64,000 bases of DNA, taken from NCBI RefSeq assembly GCF_022790535.1, contig NZ_LOHG01000008.1:173697-237696 (forward strand). The letters are read 5' to 3'. Position 1 is the stretch's first letter. Each line of letters starts with the position of its first letter. The position numbers were made by a program, and so were the translations under genes. Below are positions 49,772 to 59,595 of the stretch, in pieces. The notes beneath the pieces were generated by a model. It did not search any database. It saw only the letters and a list, made by a program, of their open reading frames with translations, and was not told the origin of the DNA. The DNA is from Pseudomonas maioricensis (GTDB lineage Bacteria > Pseudomonadota > Gammaproteobacteria > Pseudomonadales > Pseudomonadaceae).

Positions 49772-51355
49772 TCAACTGAATCCAGGGTGCGCCGCCGCCA
49801 GCAATTCCTTGGTGTAAGGATGTTGGGGCGCGTCGAACAGATCGTGACTGGCGCCACGTTCGACAACTTTGCCGTCTTTAACCACGATCACGTCATGGGC
49901 CAATGCTTTGACCACCGCCAGGTCGTGACTGATGAACAGATACGTCAGGCCATGTTTTTCCTGTAACTGGCGCAGCAAGGCCACGACTTGTTTCTGTACT
50001 GTCCGGTCAAGTGCAGACGTAGGCTCGTCAAGCAGGATCAACGCTGGCTTGAGGACCAGGGCCCTGGCAATAGCGATCCGTTGACGCTGGCCACCGGAAA
50101 ACTCATGGGGGTAGCGGTGTCGACTTTGAGGGTCGATACCGACTTCTTCCAGCACGCGAATGACTTCAACCTCACACTGCAGCGCGTCCATCTCACTATG
50201 GACTTCAAGCCCTTCGCTGATGATTTGTGCCACTGACATACGTGGGCTCAGGCTTCCGTAAGGGTCCTGAAAAACCACCTGCATCTGCTTGCGCCAGGGA
50301 CGCATCTGCTTCTGATTGAGGTCATTCAGGCTCTGTCCTTGAAACCGGATACTGCCACGCGATTCAAGAAGGCGCAGGATTGCCTGACCAAGTGTCGATT
50401 TTCCCGAGCCTGATTCGCCAACAATTCCAAGGGTTTTGCCACGCTCAATGCTCAGGCTGATGTCATCCACCGCCTTCAGATACTCCTTGTGATGGCGGAA
50501 AATACCGCCGCTCAGAGAGAACCATACGCGTAAGTTGTCCACCTCAAGCACCTTCTCCCGGCTGTCCCGGGGCAGCGGTTCACCCGCTGGCTCGGCATCG
50601 AGCAAAAGCTTGCTGTACGGGTGTTGCGGCTGCTTGAACAAAGAGTGGCAATTGGACTGTTCGACGATTTCTCCCGCGCGCATCACGCAGACTCGCTGAG
50701 CAATGCTGTGCACCAGATTCAGGTCATGGCTGATCAACAACAGCGACATGTTCAGGCGCTGTTGCAGCTCTTTCAGCAGCAGCAGGATCTTGCGCTGGAC
50801 AGTGACATCCAGAGCTGTAGTCGGCTCGTCGGCAATCAGTAACTCCGGCTCACACGCCAGCGCCATGGCAATCATCACCCGTTGCCGCTGACCACCGGAA
50901 AGCTCGTGCGGATAAGCTTTCAAGCGCTTCTCTGGCTGCTGGATACCTACCAGTTCGAGCAGTTCGACAATGCGTTTTTGCGCGGCCCGGCCAGCCAGGC
51001 CCTTGTGCAGCAGGAGGGTTTCACCGATTTGTTTGGACACAGTGTGCAGCGGGTTAAGCGAGGTCATCGGCTCCTGGAAGATCATGCCGATCTGGTTACC
51101 ACGCAAACGGCGCAACGTTCGACTGTCTGCGCCGAGAAGCTGCTGGCCCCGATACAGAATGCTGCCGGTGCTTGTCGTGCCGCTGGCGGGCAGGAGTTGC
51201 AGGATCGAGTGTGCGGTGACCGACTTGCCGGAGCCGGACTCACCCACCAGCGCCAGGCATTCACCGGCGCGGATGTCCAGGCTCAGGTTCTTGACCACCG
51301 TCTGCCCGCTGAAGGCGACGCTGAGGTCACGGATTTCAATCAGGTTGTCCGACAT
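49772..51355 (-). CDS. yejF: Peptide ABC transporter ATPase, two fused ATP-binding domains
   Basis: The ATG at 51355 follows a GAGG motif and gives 527 residues. Two complete ABC domains are present, each with Walker A GESGSGKS, an LSGGQRQR- or [12 protein letters not shown] signature and a Walker B DEPT. Fused ATPases of this size with B and E permeases and a solute-binding protein define the YejABEF importer for oligopeptides. It is the last gene of the operon, one base after yejE. Confidence 0.9.
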   Translation of the reverse strand: MSDNLIEIRDLSVAFSGQTVVKNLSLDIRAGECLALVGESGSGKSVTAHSILQLLPASGTTSTGSILYRGQQLLGADSRTLRRLRGNQIGMIFQEPMTSLNPLHTVSKQIGETLLLHKGLAGRAAQKRIVELLELVGIQQPEKRLKAYPHELSGGQRQRVMIAMALACEPELLIADEPTTALDVTVQRKILLLLKELQQRLNMSLLLISHDLNLVHSIAQRVCVMRAGEIVEQSNCHSLFKQPQHPYSKLLLDAEPAGEPLPRDSREKVLEVDNLRVWFSLSGGIFRHHKEYLKAVDDISLSIERGKTLGIVGESGSGKSTLGQAILRLLESRGSIRFQGQSLNDLNQKQMRPWRKQMQVVFQDPYGSLSPRMSVAQIISEGLEVHSEMDALQCEVEVIRVLEEVGIDPQSRHRYPHEFSGGQRQRIAIARALVLKPALILLDEPTSALDRTVQKQVVALLRQLQEKHGLTYLFISHDLAVVKALAHDVIVVKDGKVVERGASHDLFDAPQHPYTKELLAAAHPGFS

Positions 51356-51356
51356 A

Positions 51357-52379
51357 TCAAGACCTCGGGTCGAAGGCATCACGCAACGCCTCACCAATAA
51401 ACACCAGCAGTGACAGGATCAGCGCCAGGGTGAAGAAGGCTGTCAGGCCCAGCCAGGGGGCTTGCAGGTTCTGTTTGCCCTGGGCAATCAGTTCCCCCAG
51501 TGACGCGCTGCCAGCTGGCATGCCAAAACCAAGGAAGTCCAGCGCCGTAAGCGTCGAGATGGCGCCGGTGAGAATAAAAGGCAGGTAACTCAGTGTCGCG
51601 TTCATCGCGTTAGGCAGGATGTGCCGGGTGATGACCTTGCGATCACTCATGCCCAGCGCCCGAGCGGCTTTGACGTACTCCAGATTACGCCCGCGAAGGA
51701 ACTCCGCACGCACCACATCCACCAGGGCCAGCCAGGAGAACAGTGCCATGATGCCCAGCAGCCACCAGAAATTGGGTTCAACGAAGCCGGACAGAATGAT
51801 CAGCAAATAAAGAACCGGCAAACCTGACCAGACCTCCAGCAAGCGCTGACCGATCAAGTCGACCCAGCCCCCGTAATAACCTTGTAGCGCGCCCGCGGCG
51901 ATACCAATCAGGGCACTGATTGCGGTCAGGGCCAGGGCAAACAGAATGGATACCCTGGCGCCGAAGATCACCCGGGCGAGCACGTCGCGGGCCTGATCAT
52001 CGGTGCCTAACCAGTTCTGCGCGGTCGGCGGGCTGGGGGCAGGGCGGTTTAGTTCGTAATTAGGGGTGTTGTCACTGAACGGAATGGGCGGAAACAGCAT
52101 CCAGCCGTCGCCCTTGTCGATCAGGTCCCGAACGTAATCACTGCGGTAGTCCGGCTGGAAGGGGAGTTGGCCACCAAACTCCTGCTCGGTGTAGCGTTTG
52201 AGCGCCGGGAAATAAAGCGAATGCTGGTAACTGAGCACCAATGGTTTGTCATTGGCGATCAGCTCGCCACCCAGTGTCAGCAAGAACAAACCGCAGAACA
52301 GCCACAGCGACCACCAGCCGCGGCGGTTATTACGAAAACGGTCCAGGCGTCGTTGGGCCAGCGGAGAAAGTCTGCTCAT
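51357..52379 (-). CDS. yejE: Peptide ABC transporter permease
   Basis: The 340-residue inner-membrane protein has an N-terminal anchor (WWSLWLFCGLFLLTLGGELI), a periplasmic insert with PFQPDYRSDYVRDLI and a C-terminal permease domain with the ARALGMSDRKVITRHILPNA contact loop. It shares one base with the yejB stop. With YejB it forms the peptide channel. Confidence 0.9.
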   Translation of the reverse strand: MSRLSPLAQRRLDRFRNNRRGWWSLWLFCGLFLLTLGGELIANDKPLVLSYQHSLYFPALKRYTEQEFGGQLPFQPDYRSDYVRDLIDKGDGWMLFPPIPFSDNTPNYELNRPAPSPPTAQNWLGTDDQARDVLARVIFGARVSILFALALTAISALIGIAAGALQGYYGGWVDLIGQRLLEVWSGLPVLYLLIILSGFVEPNFWWLLGIMALFSWLALVDVVRAEFLRGRNLEYVKAARALGMSDRKVITRHILPNAMNATLSYLPFILTGAISTLTALDFLGFGMPAGSASLGELIAQGKQNLQAPWLGLTAFFTLALILSLLVFIGEALRDAFDPRS

Positions 52380-53449
52380 CAGGCGTTCCTCGCGCTGAAG
52401 TCGATTCGCGGATCGACCAGGGTGTAGCAGATGTCTCCGACCAGTTTTATCAGCAAGCCAAACAGGGTGAAGATAAACAGCGAGCCGAACACTACGGGGT
52501 AGTCACGCGAAACGGCGGCTTCGTAGCTCATGCGCCCGAGGCCATCCAGAGAGAAAATCACCTCGATGAGCAGCGAGCCTGCAAAAAACACGCTGATGAA
52601 TGCCTGAGGGATACCCGCTACCACCAGCAGCATTGCGTTGCGGAATACATGGCCGTACAGCACGCGACGCTCGCTCAAGCCTTTGGCCCGGGCGGTGACT
52701 ACATACTGGCGAGTGATTTCATTGAGGAAGGAGTTCTTGGTCAGAATGGTCAGGGTGGCGAAACCGCCGATGACCAGTGACGAAACCGGTAGCACCAGGT
52801 GCCAGAAGTAGTCGGCGATTTTGCCTACCGTTGTCATTTGTTCGAAGTCTTCTGATACCAGGCCGCGTACCGGGAACCAGTTAAGGGACGTGCCCCCGGC
52901 GAAAAGCACCACCAGCAGCATCGCGAACAGAAAAGCAGGCATCGCATAGCCAATAATGATTGCAGTGCTGCTCCAGATGTCGAAATGACTGCCGTGTTTG
53001 ACCGCCTTGCGAATCCCTAGCGGGATCGAGACCAGATAGGTGATCAGCGTTGCCCAAAGTCCCAACGAAATCGACACCGGCATTTTTTGCAGAATCAGAT
53101 CGGTGACCGTCGCGCCCCGGAAGAAGCTTTTACCAAAATCCAGCTGCGCATAGCTTTTCAGCATCAGCCACAGTCGTTCATGCAGAGGTTTGTCAAAGCC
53201 GTACTGGTGCTCGATTTCCTTGATCAACTTGGGGTCAAGACCCCGAGAGGCGCGTGACGGGTTGGTATTGACGGATTCGGCCGCCGCGCTGCCCGTACTG
53301 GCGCTTGCGCCGCCGATGCCTTGCAGGCGAGCAATTGCCTGCTCCACCGGGCCGCCGGGCGCTGCCTGTACGATGAAAAAGTTGACCAGCAGAATGCACA
53401 GCAGGGTCGGGATGATCAGTAACAGGCGTCGTAATAAGTAGCCGAGCAT
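52379..53449 (-). CDS. yejB: Peptide ABC transporter permease
   Basis: The 356-residue protein begins [20 protein letters not shown], the normal start of DppB-type permeases, and has the [21 protein letters not shown] contact loop in two parts near residue 260. It starts directly after yejA. Confidence 0.9.
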   Translation of the reverse strand: MLGYLLRRLLLIIPTLLCILLVNFFIVQAAPGGPVEQAIARLQGIGGASASTGSAAAESVNTNPSRASRGLDPKLIKEIEHQYGFDKPLHERLWLMLKSYAQLDFGKSFFRGATVTDLILQKMPVSISLGLWATLITYLVSIPLGIRKAVKHGSHFDIWSSTAIIIGYAMPAFLFAMLLVVLFAGGTSLNWFPVRGLVSEDFEQMTTVGKIADYFWHLVLPVSSLVIGGFATLTILTKNSFLNEITRQYVVTARAKGLSERRVLYGHVFRNAMLLVVAGIPQAFISVFFAGSLLIEVIFSLDGLGRMSYEAAVSRDYPVVFGSLFIFTLFGLLIKLVGDICYTLVDPRIDFSARNA

Positions 53450-55318
53450 TCATTTCATCTCCGAGGCGATGGCAGACGCACCGCGTTTTTCTGCGAATTG
53501 CTCGTTGGTCAGCGGGGTTGGACTGACTTCCCACCAGGTATCAATAGCCTCGGCGTTGCTGGCCTGAATTTTCGGGATGCCAAAACGGTTCCACCACAGC
53601 GTCGAGGCGCCGGGCGGGTAATAGTTGGGAATCCAGTAATAGCCCCATTGCAGTACCCGATCGAGGCAGCGGGCATAGTCGACCATGGTGGACTTCTTGT
53701 CGGCACTGACCAGTCCGGCAATCAGGCTGTCGACCGCAGGGTTCTGCAGCACCATATAGTTGTTGGAGCCCGGGTCCCGTGCACCTCTGGAACCGAAGTT
53801 GTTGTAGAGCTCCATGCCCGGTGAGGTTGAGACCGTGTAGCCGGTGACGATCATGTCGTAATCCCGGGCCATGACCCGGTTCAGGAACTGCGCCGCATCG
53901 ATCCGGCGGATTTCGAAGTCGATGCCGATTTGCGCGAGATTGCGCTTGTAAGGCAGCAGTATTTTTTCAAATCCGGCCTGGCCATTAAGGAACGTAAAGG
54001 TAAACGGCTCGCCTTGGGCATTGACCAGATGGTCGCCTTTGGGGGTCCATCCTGCGGCTTCGAGCAGCTTCAACGCCTCAAGCTGCTTGTCACGGATATA
54101 ACCTGTGCCGTCGGTTTTGGGGGTGTGGAATACTTGATTGAAGACCTCCGGTGGCACTGACTCGCGCAGTGGTTCGAGAATTTTCAGCTCGGCCGGAGTC
54201 GGCAGTTCAGTCGCTGCCAGGGAGGAGTTCGAGAAGTAGCTGTTCTGGCGGATGTACATGTTGCGCATCATCTGCCGGTTGGTCCATTCGAAATCCCAAA
54301 GCATCGACAGCGCCTGGCGTACCCGGCGATCCTGAAACATCGGCCGGTCCTGGTTGAACACAAAGCCTTGAGAACTTTGCACCGCCCCCTTGGCCAGGTG
54401 GGCTTTTTGCAAGCGGCCTTCGCTCAGCGCCGGGCTGTCATACAGAATCGAGTAAGCGGTAGCCGAGTATTCGCGGTTGTAATCGTAAGCGCCGCCCTTG
54501 AGGACCTGGCGTGCAACATCGGTATCGCCGAAGTATTCGACGCTGAACGTATCGAAGTTGTAGAAGCCACGATTGACCGGCAAATCCCTGGCCCACCATT
54601 GCGGATCACGAGCGAACGTAATGCTGCGTCCCGAGTCAACCTTGGCTACCTTGTAGGGGCCGCTGCCCACCGGTATTTCAAAACCGCCACCACCGGCGAA
54701 GTCACGACTTTTCCACCAGTGCTCAGGAAAAACCGGCAGCGAGGCGAGGTCCAGTGGTAGCGTCCGGCTTTCGTTAGTCTTGAAGTCAAAACGGATCTGC
54801 GTCGGTGATTCGACCTCGACACCTTTGATGTCCTGAAACTGGGTCCGGTAGGAGAGGCTGCCCTGGGTCATCAGCAAGTCGTAGGTGTAGCGCACGTCTT
54901 CAGCGGTAATAGGCACGCCATCGGCAAAGCGGGCCTTGGGATTAATGAAGAATCGAAGGGACAGGCCGTCTTCACCGCGCTCGATGCGTTCGGCTACCAG
55001 ACCGTAAACGGTGTAGGGCTCGTCCAGCGAGCGTACCGCTAACGGTGAATAGACCATGCCGTTGAGTTGGGAAACGCCGGTGCCTTTGTCCAGATACGGC
55101 ATCAGGTGATCGAACTGACCGATTTCCTGCGCGGAGCGACGCATGCTGCCCCCTTTTGGCGCATCCGGGTTCACGTAATCGAAGTGTTTGAAATCGGCCG
55201 GATACCGTGGGGCTTCGCCATACACCGTCAGGGCGTGTTGCGGTGCAGCGCACAGTAGTTGAGGGCCGGAAAACAGGACCAGCATTGCCACGATCAGCGA
55301 TGAAGAAACAAAACGCAT
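53450..55318 (-). CDS. yejA: Peptide-binding protein of the Yej transporter
   Basis: The Met at 55318 begins a signal peptide (SSSLIVAMLVLFSGPQLLCA) and gives 622 residues; an upstream start would place an unrelated 46-residue leader before it. The mature protein is an SBP_bac_5-type binder with YVNPDAPKGGSM, PVGSGPYKV and SQGFVFNQDRP motifs. It is the first gene of the yejABEF operon and captures peptides in the periplasm. Confidence 0.9.
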   Translation of the reverse strand: MRFVSSSLIVAMLVLFSGPQLLCAAPQHALTVYGEAPRYPADFKHFDYVNPDAPKGGSMRRSAQEIGQFDHLMPYLDKGTGVSQLNGMVYSPLAVRSLDEPYTVYGLVAERIERGEDGLSLRFFINPKARFADGVPITAEDVRYTYDLLMTQGSLSYRTQFQDIKGVEVESPTQIRFDFKTNESRTLPLDLASLPVFPEHWWKSRDFAGGGGFEIPVGSGPYKVAKVDSGRSITFARDPQWWARDLPVNRGFYNFDTFSVEYFGDTDVARQVLKGGAYDYNREYSATAYSILYDSPALSEGRLQKAHLAKGAVQSSQGFVFNQDRPMFQDRRVRQALSMLWDFEWTNRQMMRNMYIRQNSYFSNSSLAATELPTPAELKILEPLRESVPPEVFNQVFHTPKTDGTGYIRDKQLEALKLLEAAGWTPKGDHLVNAQGEPFTFTFLNGQAGFEKILLPYKRNLAQIGIDFEIRRIDAAQFLNRVMARDYDMIVTGYTVSTSPGMELYNNFGSRGARDPGSNNYMVLQNPAVDSLIAGLVSADKKSTMVDYARCLDRVLQWGYYWIPNYYPPGASTLWWNRFGIPKIQASNAEAIDTWWEVSPTPLTNEQFAEKRGASAIASEMK

Positions 55319-55781
55319 TACTGGAATCCTGACTGATGCTTGCGGGTGGGCATCAGGGTTGAGAGTGGCGATGATTAAAGTCATACGACAGGCACGACCA
55401 GGCAATGTTCTTGACTGGTAAATACAGGCTTCAACAAGGTACCGGAACCCGGGCACCTTTGTAACCGGATGATGCGCAGCGCACAGACGGGTGATGTGCC
55501 AAAACCCAGCAATTTGCTTGCCGGTGTAGCGCTGTGTTGTTGATAAACGCCTTCGTGAGGCGAGCAGATACAGATGGGACCGGCTTCAGCCGGGAGGGCG
55601 TTGTTTCTGACAATGCAGGTTTGTCGACTCTTCGGGCCTCTTCGCGAATAAATTCGCTCCTACCGGATTTGCGCTGACGGTGTCAGGACCACGGCAGCCG
55701 AACATGCAGGTGCAGGTTGGCATCCCACAAACAAAAACGGCCCGCCTGAGGCGAGCCGTTTTGAGCGTCAGCAGCGAGGAA
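55319..55781. other. Intergenic stretch with REP-type sequences
   Basis: No gene is seen. It contains the REP form GGGACCGGCTTCAGCCGGGA at 55576, a copy of the one at 34391, and a TTCGCGAATAAATTCGCTCC element at about 55639. The promoter of yejA should lie in its left part. Confidence 0.55.
55576..55600. repeat. REP-type element, short, copy 2
   Basis: Near-identical to 34391-34414 with one change in the loop region (TTC for TTT). Confidence 0.6.
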
Positions 55782-56063
55782 TCAATCCTGGCGGCTGGTC
55801 ACTTCCAGCAGGTGATAACCAAACTGGGTTTTTACCGGGCCTTGCACGACATTGATTGGAGCACTGAATACGACTGTGTCGAATTCCTTGACCATTTGGC
55901 CTGGGCCGAACGAACCCAGATCGCCGCCTTGGCGGCTGGATGGGCAGCTGGAGTTGGATTTGGCGACTTCCGCGAAATCAGCACCGCCTTCGATCTGAGC
56001 TTTGAGTTCGTTGCATTTCTCTTCGCTGGATACAAGGATGTGGCGGGCAGTGGCTTTAGCCAT
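55782..56063 (-). CDS. ppiC: Parvulin-type peptidyl-prolyl isomerase, copy 2 (PpiC)
   Basis: The 93-residue cytoplasmic parvulin shows ARHILVSSEEKCNELK, CPSSRQGGDLGSFGPGQM and FGYHLLEVTSRQD. It is close to E. coli PpiC in length. Compared with the copy at 39230 the core motifs agree but most surface residues differ, so the duplication is old. Confidence 0.92.
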   Translation of the reverse strand: MAKATARHILVSSEEKCNELKAQIEGGADFAEVAKSNSSCPSSRQGGDLGSFGPGQMVKEFDTVVFSAPINVVQGPVKTQFGYHLLEVTSRQD

Positions 56064-56189
56064 TGGGAGTTACTCCTGTGAAAAAAAAGAAAGAGCCTAC
56101 CGGATTAAGGAACGCATTTCCCGATAAAGTTCAGGCTGATAACCCAGAGACGGGGCGAGCGGCATTTATTTGCCGCTCTTTTGCGTTCA

Positions 56190-57272
56190 TTACCTGTACC
56201 GCAGCCTGCTCACAGCGTCGCGCAGCAACTGCTCGGTCGCATCCCAGCCCAGGCAACCATCAGTCACTGACACTCCGTAACGCATGGATCCGCTGATCGG
56301 CTGGCAGCCTTCGAACAGATGGCTCTCGATCATCATGCCCACCAGCGATGAGTCGCCTTGCAAGCGCTGGGCAAGCACGTCACTGAACACCTCGGGCTGG
56401 CGCAAAGGGTCCTTACCGCTGTTGGCGTGACTGCAATCGACCATGATGCGCTCGGCGATCCGTTGTTTCGCCAGGCTCTCGCGCACTTGCGCAACATGTT
56501 GAGGGTCGTAGTTGGGGCCTTTGTGACCACCGCGCAGCACGATATGCGTGTCGGGATTGCCTGCGGTTTCGATGATTGCCGGATGTCCCTGGCGATCCAG
56601 TCCAAAATGGCGATGGCCGTGAGCGGCTGACCGCATGGCGTCACTGGCGACCGTAATGCCCCCGTCGGTGCCGTTCTTGAAACCGACGGGGATTGGCAAT
56701 CCGCTGGCCATTTCCCGGTGAATTTGTGATTCAGTCGTGCGCGCGCCAATGGCGACCCAACTGAGCAGGTCGTCGAAGTAGCCTGCTGCCATGGGTTGCA
56801 GAATTTCCGTCGCAACGGGCAGGCCCAGGCGCAGCATTTCGCGCATCAGATGGCGCGACAGCGTCAGGCCTGCGGCCATGTCGTCGCTGCCATCAAGCTG
56901 GGGATCGTAAGCCAGGCCCTTCCAGCCGACTGTGGTGCGGGGCTTTTCTACATAGGCGCGCATCACCAGCAGCATCTGATCACTGACCTCACCGGCGAGA
57001 GCCGCCAGACGTTCGGCGTATTCAAGCGCTGATTGCGAGTCGTGAAGAGAGCAGGGGCCGACAACGACCAGCAGGCGCGAGTCTTCGCCGTTGAGAATGG
57101 CGCGAACGGCGCGGCGATGGGCTGCAACCTGTTCGCTGAGTGTCAGGTCCAGTGGCAACTGGGCTTTCAGTTGCAAGCTGCCTGGCAGGCGCTGCGGGGC
57201 GGGAATGCTGTCGAGCACGGTCAGGTTGCGGGACGACAGGTCAGACGGTTTCATTGCGATGGACGAGTTCAT
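56190..57272 (-). CDS. 3-deoxy-7-phosphoheptulonate (DAHP) synthase, class I
   Basis: The ATG at 57272 has AGGAAG seven bases upstream and gives 360 residues. Family motifs include LLVVVGPCSLHDSQSALEYA, MRAYVEKPRTTVGWKGL, IGARTTESQIHREMASGL, VGFKNGTDGG and MVDCSHANSGKD. It condenses phosphoenolpyruvate and erythrose 4-phosphate in the first shikimate step. Which aromatic amino acid inhibits it cannot be read here. Two aromatic-rich leader peptides and a terminator lie upstream, pointing to attenuation. Confidence 0.92.
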   Translation of the reverse strand: MNSSIAMKPSDLSSRNLTVLDSIPAPQRLPGSLQLKAQLPLDLTLSEQVAAHRRAVRAILNGEDSRLLVVVGPCSLHDSQSALEYAERLAALAGEVSDQMLLVMRAYVEKPRTTVGWKGLAYDPQLDGSDDMAAGLTLSRHLMREMLRLGLPVATEILQPMAAGYFDDLLSWVAIGARTTESQIHREMASGLPIPVGFKNGTDGGITVASDAMRSAAHGHRHFGLDRQGHPAIIETAGNPDTHIVLRGGHKGPNYDPQHVAQVRESLAKQRIAERIMVDCSHANSGKDPLRQPEVFSDVLAQRLQGDSSLVGMMIESHLFEGCQPISGSMRYGVSVTDGCLGWDATEQLLRDAVSRLRYR

Positions 57273-57313
57273 GATTCTGCTTCCTGGGCTGGCGGGTCCG
57301 GCCCGCTCAAGCC

Positions 57314-57466
57314 CTACTGGGGTGTTCGACAATTTGCCGGATCGGCGTTCTGTAGTGACTTGCCACCTGTCAGTGACCGAACGGAGGCGGCTGGCTGTCC
57401 CGTACGGAGGCTGCTAAATCGCCAGGCAGTGCAAATGTCGGTGCGGTAATAGGTGCTGTAGTTCAT
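57314..57466 (-). CDS. Second aromatic-rich leader peptide before the DAHP synthase gene
   Basis: GAGGA lies seven bases before the ATG at 57466. The 50-residue product begins MNYSTYYRTDICTAWRF, with three Tyr, one Trp and one Phe in the first 17 codons, and ends 41 bases before the synthase start. It is located after the terminator. It may be a leader peptide that senses charged aromatic tRNAs. Confidence 0.55.
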   Translation of the reverse strand: MNYSTYYRTDICTAWRFSSLRTGQPAASVRSLTGGKSLQNADPANCRTPQ

Positions 57467-57504
57467 GTTCTGTTCCTCGATTGAATTCAAAATTTCAGGG
57501 GCGC

Positions 57505-57542
57505 TAAAAAACAAAACCCCCGGTCGGGTAGCCGACCGGGGG
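57505..57542 (-). terminator. Attenuator-type terminator before the DAHP synthase gene
   Basis: A perfect 11-bp stem (57517-57527 with 57532-57542) with a four-base loop is followed, on the minus strand, by TTTTGTTTTTTA. It lies 49 bases after the first leader peptide stop and 230 bases before the synthase start. Confidence 0.85.
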
Positions 57543-57591
57543 TAGAGAATTCTCTGGTTGGCGTCCCCTTGAAGTGGGCGCCGGATGGGTA

Positions 57592-57735
57592 TCAGGCGCG
57601 CCAGTGGCTAAACCAATACCCATAATAAGAAGTGTTTTGCGGTGCAACGCTTGCGGATTCACCACGCACGGCCGTACGCGAAACCAGGCGACTAACGCTG
57701 GTTTGCAACAGTGGCTGTGAAGTGGATGGCAACAT
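57592..57735 (-). CDS. First aromatic-rich leader peptide (attenuation)
   Basis: GGAGA lies seven bases before the ATG at 57735. The 47-residue peptide ends SYYGYWFSHWRA, so six of its last eleven residues are Tyr, Trp or Phe. A stop codon follows at once and then the strong terminator. Clustered control codons just before a terminator upstream of an aromatic-pathway gene are the signature of translation-coupled attenuation. Confidence 0.72.
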   Translation of the reverse strand: MLPSTSQPLLQTSVSRLVSRTAVRGESASVAPQNTSYYGYWFSHWRA

Positions 57736-58081
57736 GATACGTCTCCGTTAAGTGACGCGAGCTTACTTCAGGCTCGCTGACGAATTCAATCATAAATCTC
57801 AATCAAGGCCATAGGCTGCTATTGCCCCGCATGACTCTTGAGTGGGTGCGCCTTCTGGTGGCGAAGCCCAAACGGCATTTTCTTGCGCTGCGCTTAGCTG
57901 TTAATCGAGCGAGGGGTATTTATGAGGTCGGGATTTGTTGAGAGCTGTTTATAGGCGAGCATTTCCACTGGGAAAATTCGCAACCAGATGTTTAAAGCTA
58001 CGAACTGATTCGCGCACCATCCTGCTTATTAAGGTGCGTGAATCCTACAAGCAACAGCGTCTTTGCTGACGCTGAATGGGA
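57736..58081. other. Intergenic stretch upstream of the leader peptides
   Basis: No gene is seen. The left part should hold the promoter of the leader-DAHP synthase unit on the minus strand, but no hexamer pair stands out. Nothing else notable was found. Confidence 0.4.
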
Positions 58082-58315
58082 TCACTCAGACGTCGTCCCG
58101 ACTTGAGTCGAAGGGGGGGACGGAATGATGCCGTCCTTCATGCCCAGCAAAACCGCCACTTTATGCGCTTCTCCGCGTCGGCCCTTTTTGCGCCCGGCCA
58201 GCACTTGATAGGTGGTGGCCGGATCAATGGAATTCTCTCGGGCAAACTCTTGAACAGATTTCCCTTGATGTTCAAGCCATGCCTTGGCTTGTGCAGCGGT
58301 GCGTATTCCGGGCAT
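58082..58315 (-). CDS. Small HTH DNA-binding protein
   Basis: The 77-residue protein has a helix-turn-helix in SVQEFARENSIDPATTYQVLAG followed by a basic GRKKGRRGEAHKVAVLLGMK segment, as in small phage-type regulators of the Cro/Ner kind. It is divergent from an XRE regulator, with phased direct repeats in the gap. It may be a remnant of a mobile element or a host switch. Confidence 0.72.
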   Translation of the reverse strand: MPGIRTAAQAKAWLEHQGKSVQEFARENSIDPATTYQVLAGRKKGRRGEAHKVAVLLGMKDGIIPSPPSTQVGTTSE

Positions 58316-58316
58316 A

Positions 58317-58346
58317 GTTCAAAACCGTTCAAATCAGTTTAAATTT
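58317..58346. promoter_or_regulatory. Three 10-bp-phased direct repeats between divergent HTH genes
   Basis: GTTCAAAACC, GTTCAAATCA and GTTTAAATTT follow each other without spacing, so the common GTTYAAA core recurs every 10 bases. They start one base after the coding end of the minus-strand gene's ATG and are read as operator. Confidence 0.6.
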
Positions 58347-58397
58347 ATCTAGATTCTACCATTCGTAAGGGTTGGGTCAACAGGATTAAGCATTCAA

Positions 58398-58766
58398 ATG
58401 AGTGGAATAGGTTCCCGATTAAGAAAGGAAAGAGAGCGTTTGGGCTTGTCTCAACGTGCTTTTGGAGAGATCGGTGGAGTGGAAGCTAACGCTCAGGGCA
58501 AATATGAAAGTGGTGATCGTGCTCCCAAGGCCGATTATCTGGCAGCCGTCGCCGCTAAAGGCGTGGATGTTCTGTTTGTGCTGACTGCTATCCCTACGCC
58601 GCTCCTTGTCGATAATCTGAGTAATGCCGAGGAGAAAGTATTGGGTAGCTACCGCACCCTGAGCAAGGAAGATCAAGACGCTATCAAGCGATTGACTGTC
58701 ACCATGGCTGAGCTATCTGCTTCATATGCGATCCAGAGCAAGACCGCTAACCGCAAGGAAGATTGA
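58398..58766 (+). CDS. XRE-family transcriptional regulator
   Basis: The 122-residue protein has an N-terminal HTH (GSRLRKERERLGLSQRAFGEIGGV, then ANAQGKYESGDRAPKADYLAAV) and a helical C-terminal part (LSKEDQDAIKRLTVTMAEL). It is divergent from the small HTH gene and followed by a terminator before gacA. It probably binds the direct repeats in the gap. Confidence 0.85.
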   Translation: MSGIGSRLRKERERLGLSQRAFGEIGGVEANAQGKYESGDRAPKADYLAAVAAKGVDVLFVLTAIPTPLLVDNLSNAEEKVLGSYRTLSKEDQDAIKRLTVTMAELSASYAIQSKTANRKED

Positions 58767-58861
58767 TGGTCCATTGAGGGAAAGGAATCGCCTCTTAAAA
58801 AATTTCATGATTCATGGGCATCAGTGATAGCGTGTCCTTAGTGCTATCGCAGAATCAATGT

Positions 58862-58903
58862 AGGCCAGGCCTTGCGTAAAGCTGGGTCTGGCCTTTTGTT
58901 TTT
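58862..58903 (+). terminator. Intrinsic terminator before gacA
   Basis: AGGCCAG pairs with CTGGCCT around a 19-base loop and is followed by TTTGTTTTT. It ends the XRE gene transcript. Confidence 0.72.
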
Positions 58904-58949
58904 GCTATGGTGACCCGTATTCGTTATGACCGTTCTGCGAGGTGTCTGC

Positions 58950-59594
58950 TTGATTAAGGTGCTAGTTGTTGATGACCATGATCTTGTCCGGACAGGCATT
59001 ACGCGCATGTTGGCTGACATCGATGGGCTTCAAGTGGTCGGCCAGGCCGACTCCGGTGAGGAGTCGCTGAAGAAGGCGCGGGAACTGAAACCGGACGTCG
59101 TTCTGATGGACGTCAAGATGCCGGGCATTGGTGGCCTTGAAGCCACGCGCAAGCTGTTGCGTAGTCATCCCGAGATCAAGGTAGTGGCCGTTACGGTGTG
59201 CGAGGAAGATCCTTTTCCAACGCGTTTGCTGCAGGCCGGTGCTGCTGGCTACATGACCAAGGGCGCGGGTCTGGCGGAAATGGTACAGGCCATTCGTCTG
59301 GTATTTGCCGGGCAACGCTACATCAGCCCGCAGATTGCCCAGCAGTTGGCCCTCAAGTCGTTCCAGCCTCAAGTCAACAATTCTCCGTTCGATCTACTGT
59401 CGGAACGTGAGATACAGATTGCATTGATGATCGTCGGTTGCCAGAAAGTCCAGACCATCTCTGACAAACTGTGCTTGTCCCCTAAAACCGTAAATACCTA
59501 CCGTTACCGTATCTTTGAGAAGCTGTCGATTGGCAGCGATGTCGAGCTGGCTTTGCTGGCGGTACGTCACGGCATGGTCGATGCCAGCGCCTGA
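58950..59594 (+). CDS. gacA: Response regulator GacA
   Basis: A TTG start at 58950 with GAGG eight bases upstream gives 214 residues, the normal GacA length, and the classic beginning [20 protein letters not shown]. The phosphorylated Asp is residue 54 (VLMDVKMPG). The C-terminal LuxR-type HTH is [43 protein letters not shown] read in parts. GacA activates small RNA genes for secondary metabolism and virulence. The upstream ATG at 58926 lacks a ribosome site. uvrC follows at once. Confidence 0.94.
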   Translation: MIKVLVVDDHDLVRTGITRMLADIDGLQVVGQADSGEESLKKARELKPDVVLMDVKMPGIGGLEATRKLLRSHPEIKVVAVTVCEEDPFPTRLLQAGAAGYMTKGAGLAEMVQAIRLVFAGQRYISPQIAQQLALKSFQPQVNNSPFDLLSEREIQIALMIVGCQKVQTISDKLCLSPKTVNTYRYRIFEKLSIGSDVELALLAVRHGMVDASA

Positions 59595-59595
59595 A

